Shown here: positions 16,952 through 24,764 of the stretch, one piece after another
Layout: every line of letters begins with the position of its first letter
Position numbering within the stretch: the first letter of the stretch is position 1
Assembly: GCA_016185245.1 (NCBI GenBank)
Contig: JACPNZ010000016.1
Span: 124,001 to 188,000, forward strand
DNA from: Hyphomicrobiales bacterium
GTDB taxonomy: Bacteria; Pseudomonadota; Alphaproteobacteria; Rhizobiales; Aestuariivirgaceae
DNA: 64,000 nucleotides
Reading direction: 5' to 3'
The notes under the pieces: generated by a model
The model's database searches: none
What the model saw: the letters and a program-made list of their open reading frames with translations, nothing else
What the model was told of the DNA's origin: nothing
Position numbers and translations under genes: made by a program

Positions 16952-17549
16952 CGCTGCGGTCTTCGATTTCGACGGAACTCTCGTCGATTCGGCCATGGCC
17001 AAGCGCACCGCCTTCTTCGAGCTGTTCCCGGCGAGCCGTGCACACCGCGCCATTGTCGAAGAAGTGCTTGCCGCCGATCCCGACGGCACACGCCATCGCG
17101 TCGTCGCGCGCATGGTGGCGCTGATGCAAGACAAGGGGCTTGCCTGCGACGACGCCACGGTGCTCGTCCCCCGCTACGGTGACATTTCCGCCGCCGCGGT
17201 CGCCGGCGCCGCCGAACTTCCCGGCGCCAGCGCCATCCTCGCCGAACTGGCACCCCTCCTGCGCCTCCATCTCTGTTCCAACACGCCGGCGGAAACCGTG
17301 CGGGCCCATGTGGCGGCGCGCGGCTGGTCGGGCCACTTCCGCTCGGTCGACGGCTATCCGACCGCCAAGTCCGCCAAGATCGCCGCCGTGCTGGCGAGCG
17401 ATGCCGCGGCGGGCTCGCGCCTCGCCGTCATCGGCGACGGGCCATCGGACGAAGAAGCAGCCCGGGCCAACGGCTGCACCTTCTTCGCCATCCGCCGGCC
17501 CACCGATCTCATGACCGCCGCCCGAGCCTTGGGAGCCCGCCATGTTTGA
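16941..17549 (+). CDS. HAD-superfamily phosphatase in the nonulosonic acid operon
   Basis: A 202-residue HAD hydrolase with motif I DFDGTLVDS (residues 7-15), a Ser/Thr motif II (LCSNTPAE) and motif III/IV GDGPSDEEAA. The start overlaps the neuB end by 11 nt and its own end overlaps neuA by 8 nt. This position between synthase and cytidylyltransferase matches pathways in which the synthase makes a 9-phosphate (as for Neu5Ac-9-P or Kdn-9-P) and a HAD enzyme removes it. I infer that route here. The sequence alone does not identify the sugar. Confidence 0.88.
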   Translation: MPFDAAVFDFDGTLVDSAMAKRTAFFELFPASRAHRAIVEEVLAADPDGTRHRVVARMVALMQDKGLACDDATVLVPRYGDISAAAVAGAAELPGASAILAELAPLLRLHLCSNTPAETVRAHVAARGWSGHFRSVDGYPTAKSAKIAAVLASDAAAGSRLAVIGDGPSDEEAARANGCTFFAIRRPTDLMTAARALGARHV

Positions 17550-18264
17550 AGGCCGCCGGGTGCTCGTCGTCGTTCCCGCCAGGGGCGGCTCGAAGGGTGT
17601 CAAACTCAAGAACCTGCGCGAGGTGGGCGGCGTGCCGCTGGTCGCCCTCGCCGGCCGTATTGCCGCGGCACTTCCCTGGGCCGATCGCCGCATCGTCTCG
17701 ACCGACCACGGCGAGATCGCCCGCGTCGCCAAGGCATCTGGCCTCGCTGTGCCGTTCCTTCGCCCCGAGGAGATTTCCGGCGCGATCATCGGCGACTGGC
17801 AAGTGCTGATCCATGCCCTGACCGAGATGGAGCGCATCGACGCGGTCTCCTACGACATCGTAGTGATGCTGCAGCCCACGTCGCCGAGCCGCAGGCCCGA
17901 GCATGTGACCCGCACCGTCGCCCATCTCGTCCAGGGCAACTACGACTCGGTCTGGACGGTAAGCGAGTCCGATCCCAAGGGACATCCGCTAAAGCAGCTC
18001 GTCCTGTCGGATAAGGGCGACGTTTCCTATTACGATCCCAATGGCGCCAGGATCGTCGCCCGCCAGCAATTGACACCCCTCTACACCCGCAACGGCATCG
18101 CCTATGCCATGACCAGGGAGTGCCTCGTCGAGCAGAAGACCACCGCCGGGGCTCGCTGGGGGGCGGTGCTGATCAAGGGCGAGCTCGCCAACATCGACAC
18201 CGAGCTCGACCTCCTGTGGGCCAATTTCCTCCTCGCCCACCAGGATCTCGCAGGCATCGAATGA
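17542..18264 (+). CDS. neuA: acylneuraminate cytidylyltransferase family protein (CMP-nonulosonate synthetase)
   Basis: A 240-residue nucleotidyltransferase with the family signature PARGGSKGVKLKNL (residues 12-25), VSTDHGEIA, QPTSPSRRPEH and a C-terminal NIDTELDL that contributes an acidic metal site. It activates a nonulosonic acid with CTP to give the CMP-sugar donor for surface glycan transferases. It is coupled to the HAD phosphatase upstream (8-nt overlap) and to a sulfotransferase downstream (ATGA). Which nonulosonic acid is activated (Neu5Ac, Kdn, legionaminate or another) is open; no NeuC-type epimerase was found in the window. Confidence 0.92.
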   Translation: MFEGRRVLVVVPARGGSKGVKLKNLREVGGVPLVALAGRIAAALPWADRRIVSTDHGEIARVAKASGLAVPFLRPEEISGAIIGDWQVLIHALTEMERIDAVSYDIVVMLQPTSPSRRPEHVTRTVAHLVQGNYDSVWTVSESDPKGHPLKQLVLSDKGDVSYYDPNGARIVARQQLTPLYTRNGIAYAMTRECLVEQKTTAGARWGAVLIKGELANIDTELDLLWANFLLAHQDLAGIE

Positions 18265-19175
18265 CTGGCCCCCTGCCCTCCTGGACCGAGGCGGCCGTGC
18301 TGGTCTACGGCCCCCGCAAGGCGGGAACCACCCTGTTTCAGAACCTGCTCGACGGCAGCGAAGAGATGCTGGTCTATCCCGCCGAGCTCAAACTCAAATA
18401 TTTCGCCAAGCCCCACAATCCCGGAGAAGGCCTTGGCGAAGCCTGGCGTGGCCTGTCGCGCATCGGGCAAATTAAGTCGCCGCATTTCTCCGTCGAAACC
18501 TATGAGCGCCTGTGGCGCGAAGGCGATCCCGGGAACGATCTCGCGAGTCTGGTTCGCCGCGATGCCCGGGCGGTTCTCGAAAGTTGCAGCCGCAAACCCT
18601 CGAAGCTTCGCCTGTGGTGCGCCAAGGAAGTGGGCAGCGACACCGACGCCATCCTCGCCCTGTGGCGCAAGCTCTTTCCGCACGGCAGAATTCTTTTCAT
18701 CCTACGCGATCCGCGCCTCGTCAGCCGCGCCATCCTCAACGACCGGCGGCGCAAGAAGCGCCCTCTGTCGCTCTACCAGATCGCCCGCGAGGCCTGGGAT
18801 TCTCTCCGCGTCGTCAGAGCCCAGGCGCGGCATCTAGCCGACTCCGGCCTCTTCGCCATCGCCTATGAAGACCTCGTCGCCGATCCCGCAGGCACCATGC
18901 AGCGCGTCGCCGGCTTTCTCGGCGTCGAGCCCTGGCCCACCATGGCCACCCCCACCCTGTTCGGCGAAGCCATCGTGGTGCGCACCGCCTCGCGCGCCGA
19001 AACCGCGGTCTTTGCCGACAATGCCGACTGGCGCGACGGCCTCACCACCCGGGAGAAATGCGTCGTATCGGCAGCCTTCACTGCAGCAAGGCTCCTGGGG
19101 CTTGCCCCCGACTACGACACCATCCGGCGGAAGCTCAAAGCTCCAGCGCCATCCGCTGGACGGAATCGAGATTGA
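18261..19175 (+). CDS. PAPS-dependent sulfotransferase 1
   Basis: A 304-residue cytosolic sulfotransferase. The 5'-phosphosulfate loop is VYGPRKAGTTLFQNLL near residues 14-29 and the 3'-phosphate site is FILRDPRLVSRAIL near residues 147-160. It begins with an ATG overlapping the neuA stop (ATGA), so it is the last gene of the glycan operon and probably sulfates a sugar of the same polymer or a lipid-linked intermediate. Its 3' end overlaps the convergent PhyH gene by 41 bp. It is not closely similar to the other three sulfotransferases nearby, so it is unlikely to be a recent duplicate. Confidence 0.82.
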   Translation: MTGPLPSWTEAAVLVYGPRKAGTTLFQNLLDGSEEMLVYPAELKLKYFAKPHNPGEGLGEAWRGLSRIGQIKSPHFSVETYERLWREGDPGNDLASLVRRDARAVLESCSRKPSKLRLWCAKEVGSDTDAILALWRKLFPHGRILFILRDPRLVSRAILNDRRRKKRPLSLYQIAREAWDSLRVVRAQARHLADSGLFAIAYEDLVADPAGTMQRVAGFLGVEPWPTMATPTLFGEAIVVRTASRAETAVFADNADWRDGLTTREKCVVSAAFTAARLLGLAPDYDTIRRKLKAPAPSAGRNRD

Positions 19176-20088
19176 GCTCGCGGGCGAGCCTTGCCGCCGG
19201 CCAGACGACCGGCGGTTGCTCGGGCACCGCATGGGACACATACTGGATCAGGATCACGACGCGGTCGGTCTTGTTGCGGTTCGAACCGTAATGCAGGCAG
19301 CGCGAGGTATCGCACAGCAGCGCCGAGCCGGCCGGGCCGGTTACCTGAATTTCCTTGTCGCCGCCAACCGCCTTGCGCACCTGGTCGATGGTCAGCCGCC
19401 CGCGGTCGTAGTCGTAGGTCTTGACCAGCTCCTCGGTCACCGGAATGGGCGTGAAGGTGAAGGGCCCGTTGTCGGCCGTCACCTCGTCCACATAAACGAA
19501 GAGCTTCACCTGCTTCTCGTCGGCGAAATCCAGATGGTAGAGCTGGCTGCCCACCTCGCTGTCGTTGGGCATGCTGACCAGGATCGAGGCATTGCCGACA
19601 ATCGGCACTTCGCCCAGATATTCGGTGACAGCGTCGAGCACCGGCCGTGCCACGGCGAGTTTCATGATCGCCGGATAGTTGGCCGTCGCCTCGCTGTCGG
19701 CGGCATATTGCATGAAGGTCTTGCGCGAGGTGCCGTGGTGGCCGAGTTCGAGGGCGGCTCTTTCGACGGCGAATCTGTAGGCTTTGTGAGCTTCGGCGAT
19801 GGCCGGGCCGACCTCGGGCAGGGCATCGGGGTTGAGACGCTGGAAACCCTGGACCTTGTCGATCGCTATGGCTTGCGCCTTGCCCCTGCGTTCGGCGATG
19901 ATCTTCTGCGCCATGTCGCGGCGGCGCTTCAGCTCGAAGGGGGCGGCGATCACATTGAGCGACCGCGCGAGCCTGATGGCCGACACCCGCTTCACCCCGA
20001 ATTTCTTGGCGAGGAACAGGTTGAAGCTGCGGCTCAGCCGGTAGCGCATCGGCGTGCGGGGCGTGGCCGTCTCGGTCATATCCTGCAT
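19135..20088 (-). CDS. phytanoyl-CoA dioxygenase (PhyH) family Fe(II)/2-oxoglutarate oxygenase
   Basis: A 317-residue protein with the facial triad of 2-oxoglutarate oxygenases: HLDFAD (His-x-Asp) in SQLYHLDFADEKQVKLFVY, and a distal His in CLHYGSNRNKTDRVV with the Arg that binds 2-oxoglutarate. These enzymes hydroxylate small molecules or lipids; several occur in polysaccharide and lipid A loci. Start ATG 20088 is used; ATG 20079 is an alternative. It is divergent from sulfotransferase 2 across a 110-bp gap and overlaps the 3' end of sulfotransferase 1. Its substrate may be a glycan or lipid component of the same pathway (inference). Confidence 0.82.
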   Translation of the reverse strand: MQDMTETATPRTPMRYRLSRSFNLFLAKKFGVKRVSAIRLARSLNVIAAPFELKRRRDMAQKIIAERRGKAQAIAIDKVQGFQRLNPDALPEVGPAIAEAHKAYRFAVERAALELGHHGTSRKTFMQYAADSEATANYPAIMKLAVARPVLDAVTEYLGEVPIVGNASILVSMPNDSEVGSQLYHLDFADEKQVKLFVYVDEVTADNGPFTFTPIPVTEELVKTYDYDRGRLTIDQVRKAVGGDKEIQVTGPAGSALLCDTSRCLHYGSNRNKTDRVVILIQYVSHAVPEQPPVVWPAARLARELNLDSVQRMALEL

Positions 20089-20118
20089 CTGGCGCCTTTG
20101 GAGCGTTGCTGATAGTTC

Positions 20119-20130
20119 AGTTTCGAAACT
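20119..20130. promoter_or_regulatory. 12-bp perfect palindrome between divergent PhyH and sulfotransferase genes
   Basis: AGTTTCGAAACT is a perfect palindrome in the 110-bp gap between start codons at 20088 (minus) and 20199 (plus). Its position 31 bp from one start and 69 bp from the other suits an operator controlling both. No binding protein is identified. Confidence 0.4.
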
Positions 20131-20198
20131 ACCGAAACCACTTCGCCCGTTCAGGTGAACCCAAGGTGGCGGGCGGTGACAAGCGGCGGAGCTGCATA

Positions 20199-21194
20199 GT
20201 GAACCTAACCGAGAGCGAAGTCCTGGTCCATGTTGGTTTTCCCAAGACCGCCACCACATGGTTGCAGGATCATTTGTTCTCACGACCGGATCGGGGTTTC
20301 TTTGCCCCCGGCCCCGATGACGGCAGCGGCAAGCCGCCGGTGAAATCCCTCGGACAGTTGTTCTACCGCGATGCCGCCGGCCAGTTCCTGCGCGACGAGG
20401 ATTTCGATGCAATGGCGATTCGGGCAGCGATCGAACCCATCGCCGTTCCCGCAGGCCTCGTGCCGGTGATCAGCAACGAACGCCTCGTCGGTCACGCCCT
20501 GTCGGCCGGTATCGACCGCGCCGCCATCGCCCGTAGGCTGCACGCGGTATTTCCCGAGGCGCGGGTTCTCCTCGTCATCCGCGAGCAGCGCGCCATGCTG
20601 CTGTCGAGCTACATCCAGTATCTGGGCTATGGCGGCTGGTACGGCATCGACCGCTTTCTCGCGGCACCTTCCGACCTCCGGGCCCCCACCATCGATCTTC
20701 GCCACTGGCAATACGATCGCGCCATCGCCCTCTATCAGGAGGTCTTCGGCGCCGACCGGGTGCTGGTGCTACCCTTCGAAATGTTCGTGCGCGACAATGC
20801 CGCCTATGTGGCGGCGATCTGCCGCTTCATGAACGCCACCACCCCCGCCGATCTTCCGGCCGGCCGTGTCGAGAACGTCAGCCGCCCCTATGTCTCGTCC
20901 TACTGTCTGCGCTGGCTTACCTGCATCAACCGCTCGAGTTCGGCCAACGCCTTCTTCCCGCAATTCCTCAGCGCCGGCGCCGGCAAGCTCCTCGACCGGG
21001 GCGTCAAGCACGCCGTCGACCTGCTAATGCCGCAGGCCTTCGAGCGCCGGCTGAAGCGGACTTTGACCGAGAAGATCGCCCGGCGGGTCGAAGGCCTCTA
21101 TGCCGAAAGCAACCGCCGGGCCGCCTTGCTCAGCCGGCTCGATCTCGCGTCCTATGGCTACGACTGCAGCGCCGCCGCCACGATCTCGTCATAG
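20199..21194 (+). CDS. PAPS-dependent sulfotransferase 2
   Basis: A 331-residue protein with a sulfotransferase 5'-phosphosulfate loop VHVGFPKTATTWLQDHLF near residue 8 and a 3'-phosphate-binding segment VIREQRAMLLSSYIQY near residues 126-141. The GTG at 20199 is chosen because GGAG at 20188-20191 lies 7 nt upstream and the protein then starts just before the first strand; upstream in-frame codons lack such a site. It is divergent from the PhyH gene and overlaps sulfotransferase 3 tail to tail (21158-21194). The acceptor is probably a surface glycan, by locus context only. Confidence 0.82.
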   Translation: MNLTESEVLVHVGFPKTATTWLQDHLFSRPDRGFFAPGPDDGSGKPPVKSLGQLFYRDAAGQFLRDEDFDAMAIRAAIEPIAVPAGLVPVISNERLVGHALSAGIDRAAIARRLHAVFPEARVLLVIREQRAMLLSSYIQYLGYGGWYGIDRFLAAPSDLRAPTIDLRHWQYDRAIALYQEVFGADRVLVLPFEMFVRDNAAYVAAICRFMNATTPADLPAGRVENVSRPYVSSYCLRWLTCINRSSSANAFFPQFLSAGAGKLLDRGVKHAVDLLMPQAFERRLKRTLTEKIARRVEGLYAESNRRAALLSRLDLASYGYDCSAAATISS

Positions 21195-21910
21195 CGGTAG
21201 CGCCGCAACAACTCGTCGCAATAGGCGATATCCTCGCCGTCCATGTCCTCGACATGGCCGCCGATACGGCCGCGCCGCGCCTTGCGGCTGTCGGGATCGT
21301 CGACCTGGCCAGCGCTGAAGCGGTTGCCGTGCTGGGCGAAGAGTTCGCCCGACTGCTCGCGCGCCTTCATCCGGTCGAACCGATTGCGCGCCGCCGCGGC
21401 GGCAATCGCTGCATCGCCAACGCCAGGCACGTTGAGGAAATCGACGATCCGGCGCAGTGCCATGGGCGTGTCGGCGCACATCCCCTCGTAGCTCTCCACA
21501 TGGAAGCCGCGATGAAAGCGCTGGCGGGCGTCAAGCCAGGCGAGATTGAAGGCGAGAATGCGCTCGAAGCCGTAGTTCGGGTGGCGCAGGAAGGTCTTGA
21601 AATCGCCCTGCCACTTCTTGCCCCGCTTGGTGACCTGGTGGTAGTTCGAACACGTCGTGTCCTTCGGGTTGCGGATGAGCATCAGCACCCGGCGATGCCG
21701 GTAGTTCTCCACGCCCTCGGCGATGGCGGTGGCGGGCAGCGCGAGAATGTAGCGCGACTGCGCATGGGTAAAGCGCGGTCTGACGCCCAACTCGTCGAGC
21801 ATCACCCGGAGCCAGGTGCGACCGGAATTGGGATAAGAGACGATGCGCGTCCGCTGCCACAGGAAGACGATCCGTGCGGCCAGGTTTTGGCGGGTGCCGG
21901 CAAAATTCAT
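21158..21910 (-). CDS. PAPS-dependent sulfotransferase 3
   Basis: A 250-residue protein of the sulfotransferase_1 type. RIVSYPNSGRTWLRVMLDEL is the 5'-phosphosulfate loop (near residues 22-40), and LIRNPKDTTCSNYHQ is the 3'-phosphate site. The EDMDGEDIAYCDELLRRYRY tail is typical of the C-terminal helices. ATG 21910 has GGAG at a good distance; an ATG at 21952 is a longer alternative. It is transcribed toward and overlaps the end of sulfotransferase 2. Different from its neighbours in sequence, it probably has another acceptor site. Confidence 0.8.
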   Translation of the reverse strand: MNFAGTRQNLAARIVFLWQRTRIVSYPNSGRTWLRVMLDELGVRPRFTHAQSRYILALPATAIAEGVENYRHRRVLMLIRNPKDTTCSNYHQVTKRGKKWQGDFKTFLRHPNYGFERILAFNLAWLDARQRFHRGFHVESYEGMCADTPMALRRIVDFLNVPGVGDAAIAAAAARNRFDRMKAREQSGELFAQHGNRFSAGQVDDPDSRKARRGRIGGHVEDMDGEDIAYCDELLRRYRYDEIVAAALQS

Positions 21911-22013
21911 CGGGGCGGCTCCAGGTGCCACATAGGGAGCTGGCCCCTGCATCCGCCGCCGGGCCAGGCTCTCACGGTTGCTAGTTCAAACCGACAAAGT
22001 TTACAATAAGGCG

Positions 22014-22988
22014 ATGTCATTCGAGGATCGGCCAGCAGACCCGGGCGCCGCCATTCCGGTGATCTACGTCGCCAGCCACGGCCGCTCCGGCTCGACCCTG
22101 CTGGGCTCGGTCCTTGGTCTGGCCCGCGGCCACGTCTATGTCGGCGAGATCCGCGATGTCTGGCGCGACGGGCTCGGCCAGAACGAAGTCTGCGGCTGCG
22201 GTGAGAAATTCCGTGACTGCCCGTTCTGGGCCGAAGTCTTCGCCCGCGCCTTCGGCGGCTTCGACACCGAAGAGGTCCGCGCCGCCGCCGCTCACATCAA
22301 TCGTGTCGCCGCCGCCGCCGAGGCGCCGCGCCTGCTCTGCCTGGCCTGGTCCTTCCCCAAGAGGCAAGGTGCGCCACTCGAATTTGCCGGCCCCCTGGCC
22401 AAGCTCTACCGTGCCATCGGCGACGTATCGGGGGCCACAGCCATTGTCGATACCTCCAAGACCATGCGCTATGGCGCCCTGGTGGCTGGAACGCCGGGCC
22501 TGACGATCCGCCTCGTCAATTTGATTCGCGATCCGCGCGGCATCGTCGCCTCGCGCGCCAGGCGAGCCCGCTATCGCGATGGCAGCCTCAAACCCGCCGC
22601 AGCAGGTTATGGCGGCGGCCACCGGATCGTCCGCATCTTGTTCAAATGGGTGGCGCGCAATGCCCTTGCCGCCCACGCCATGAAGCGCCACGGGGGCCTG
22701 CGCCTTCTCTATGAGGATTTCGTCGCCGACCAGACCTGGTTCCTGGTCGAGGTCGTGGGCGAGACCGAGGCGCAACGCATCGCAGCCTTGCTGAAAACCG
22801 GAACCGGCACCGGCCTTGTCCAGCACCAGATCGCCGGGAACTGGGTGAAGGACCTGCGCATCGAGCCGTCCGAGACCTGGCGGACCGGCCTGCCGGCCTG
22901 GCCGCGGCTTTTCGTGGGCTGGCTTTCCGCCCCCTTCCGGCGCCATTACCGGTCACGCCGTTACGGCCGCCCCGTCGACCGGCCTTGA
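22014..22988 (+). CDS. PAPS-dependent sulfotransferase 4
   Basis: A 324-residue protein with the loop VASHGRSGSTLLGSVLGL near residues 17-34 and the 3'-phosphate site LIRDPRGIVASRARR. A Cys-containing block (VCGCGEKFRDCPFW) follows the first domain and is common in bacterial sulfotransferases of this subgroup. ATG 22014 is preceded by AAGG; the upstream TTG extension at 21978 is unlikely. It is followed 33 nt later by the ABC exporter gene, so these two may be co-transcribed, linking sulfation to export. Confidence 0.82.
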   Translation: MSFEDRPADPGAAIPVIYVASHGRSGSTLLGSVLGLARGHVYVGEIRDVWRDGLGQNEVCGCGEKFRDCPFWAEVFARAFGGFDTEEVRAAAAHINRVAAAAEAPRLLCLAWSFPKRQGAPLEFAGPLAKLYRAIGDVSGATAIVDTSKTMRYGALVAGTPGLTIRLVNLIRDPRGIVASRARRARYRDGSLKPAAAGYGGGHRIVRILFKWVARNALAAHAMKRHGGLRLLYEDFVADQTWFLVEVVGETEAQRIAALLKTGTGTGLVQHQIAGNWVKDLRIEPSETWRTGLPAWPRLFVGWLSAPFRRHYRSRRYGRPVDRP

Positions 22989-23021
22989 GTTCGCGCTTAA
23001 GCCTCTCTAATCACTTCCGCA

Positions 23022-24764
23022 ATGAAACGCGTCATTTCCGTTTTCTTCAGCGCCCGCGAAGCCCACCCGATTGCGGTGCTGCTGTGCCTGCTGGTCGCCT
23101 CGGTCACCGAAGCGATCGGAGTGGGCTCGTTGCTCCCCGCCGTCACCATGCTGGCCGGCGGCGATACCTCGCGCTCTTCCGGGCTCAACCGCATGGTGCG
23201 CGAGACGGTCAATTCCCTCGGCATCACTCCGGATTTTGCCAATCTGATTGTCTTTGCCACATTGCTGCTGGTCGCCAAGGCGCTACTGTTGATGGCCGCC
23301 CTCTCCTATGTCAGCACCTCGGCTACCAATGTCTCGAACAGTCTGCGCCGCCGCCTGGTTGCGGCCCTGTTCGATGCGCGCTGGAGTTTTTTCGCCGACC
23401 AGAGCACCGGCCGCTTTGCCAATGCCATCAGCAACGACGCCGGACGCGCCGCTGATGCTTACCTGACCGGCGCCCAGGTTCTGGTCCTGCTGATCAAGTC
23501 GGTCGCCTATGCGATCATAGCCCTGGTGCTCGACTGGCGCCTGGCATCGATCGGCCTCGTCGCCAGCATGACGATCGCCCTGCTGATGGGGCGGCTGGTC
23601 CGCATCACCAGGCGCGCCGGCTACAAGCAGACCGACCGTACCTCGGCCCTCATCATCGCCATGGTCGACATGCTGACCAACATCAAGCCGCTGAAATCGA
23701 TGCAGCGTTACGATGCCATGCTGACCGACATCGCCATGAAGCTCAAGCGCCTGAAGCGGTCGCTGGCCCGGCGCGAGGTCACCAAGGTGATCATGCAGCA
23801 GGGCAATGACGCCATGATAGTGGTGCTGGTCGGCATCGTTGCCTGGTTCGCCTATGCGGTGTGGAGCATCCCGCTGCCCGAACTCCTGGTCAGCGGCCTG
23901 GTTTTCTTCCAGATCGTCGCCACCATGTCGGCCCTGCAGAAATCCCTGCAACAATTCGCCGGCCACGAGTCGGCCTATGTCCGCACTCAGGAACTGGTGG
24001 CGCATGCCGAAGGCCAACGCGAAGACAATCCCGGCCGCGGCGTTCCAGCGGTGGGCGATGGCTGCCGCTTCGACCGCGTGAGTTTCTCCCACGACCGTAC
24101 GCCGGTCATCAAAGCTGCGAGCTTCGAGATCCCGGCCAACGCCATCACCTTGTTCAGCGGTCCCTCGGGTGCTGGCAAGACCACCATCATCGACCTCCTC
24201 ATCGGCCTCAACCGGCCCGATGCCGGCACCATCACGGTGGGCGGCGTGCCGCTTGCCGAACTCGACATGCGGGCCTGGCGCCGGATGATCGGCTATGTGC
24301 CGCAGGAACTGAGCCTGTTCCACTCCTCGATCCGCGACAACATAACCCTGGCCGACAGCGCCATCGCCGATGCGGCAGTGCTGGAAGCCCTCGATCTTGC
24401 TGGTGCCGCGGGCTTCCTCGCCACCCTTCCCGACGGCCTCGACACCAATGTGGGCGAAATGGGCACCAAGTTCTCCGGCGGCCAGCGCCAGCGTATTTCG
24501 CTGGCCCGCGCTCTGGTGACCAGACCCCAGGTCCTGATCCTCGACGAGGTAACGAGTGCGCTCGATCCCGCCACCGAAGCCGAGATCGTCGCCAACATCG
24601 CCGCCCTGCGCGGCCGCTTCACCATCATCGCCATCACCCATCGCCCGGCCTGGACCGAGATCGCCGACCGGCTCTACCGGGTCTCCGGCGGCCGAGTGAG
24701 TCAGGAAAAGCCGGAAAGGCCGGCAAAGCCCAAGTCCGGGGCGTCGCCTCAGCCCCTGCCGTAG
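23022..24764 (+). CDS. ABC exporter, fused permease and ATPase (type IV, MsbA-like)
   Basis: A 580-residue half-transporter. An N-terminal membrane domain with about six hydrophobic helices (residues ~10-320) is followed by a nucleotide-binding domain with Walker A GPSGAGKTT (~380), signature FSGGQRQR (~483) and Walker B VLILDEVTSALDP (~503). It works as a homodimer in the inner membrane and exports lipids, lipid-linked sugars or peptides. Its place at the end of the glycan locus suggests export of a lipid-linked or lipid A-like intermediate. The last 16 bp overlap the convergent peptidase gene. Confidence 0.9.
   Translation: MKRVISVFFSAREAHPIAVLLCLLVASVTEAIGVGSLLPAVTMLAGGDTSRSSGLNRMVRETVNSLGITPDFANLIVFATLLLVAKALLLMAALSYVSTSATNVSNSLRRRLVAALFDARWSFFADQSTGRFANAISNDAGRAADAYLTGAQVLVLLIKSVAYAIIALVLDWRLASIGLVASMTIALLMGRLVRITRRAGYKQTDRTSALIIAMVDMLTNIKPLKSMQRYDAMLTDIAMKLKRLKRSLARREVTKVIMQQGNDAMIVVLVGIVAWFAYAVWSIPLPELLVSGLVFFQIVATMSALQKSLQQFAGHESAYVRTQELVAHAEGQREDNPGRGVPAVGDGCRFDRVSFSHDRTPVIKAASFEIPANAITLFSGPSGAGKTTIIDLLIGLNRPDAGTITVGGVPLAELDMRAWRRMIGYVPQELSLFHSSIRDNITLADSAIADAAVLEALDLAGAAGFLATLPDGLDTNVGEMGTKFSGGQRQRISLARALVTRPQVLILDEVTSALDPATEAEIVANIAALRGRFTIIAITHRPAWTEIADRLYRVSGGRVSQEKPERPAKPKSGASPQPLP

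Noticed and set aside
17542-18264. Assignment of the nonulosonic acid specifically as N-acetylneuraminic acid
   Set aside because: No NeuC-type epimerase or N-acetyl-sugar enzyme is in the operon; Kdn or other nonulosonic acids are equally possible, so only the family level is claimed.
10019-24764. Surface-glycan locus as a recent genomic island
   Set aside because: No integrase, transposase, tRNA boundary or direct repeat was seen and codon use looks like that of the flanking genes; transfer cannot be supported from this window alone.
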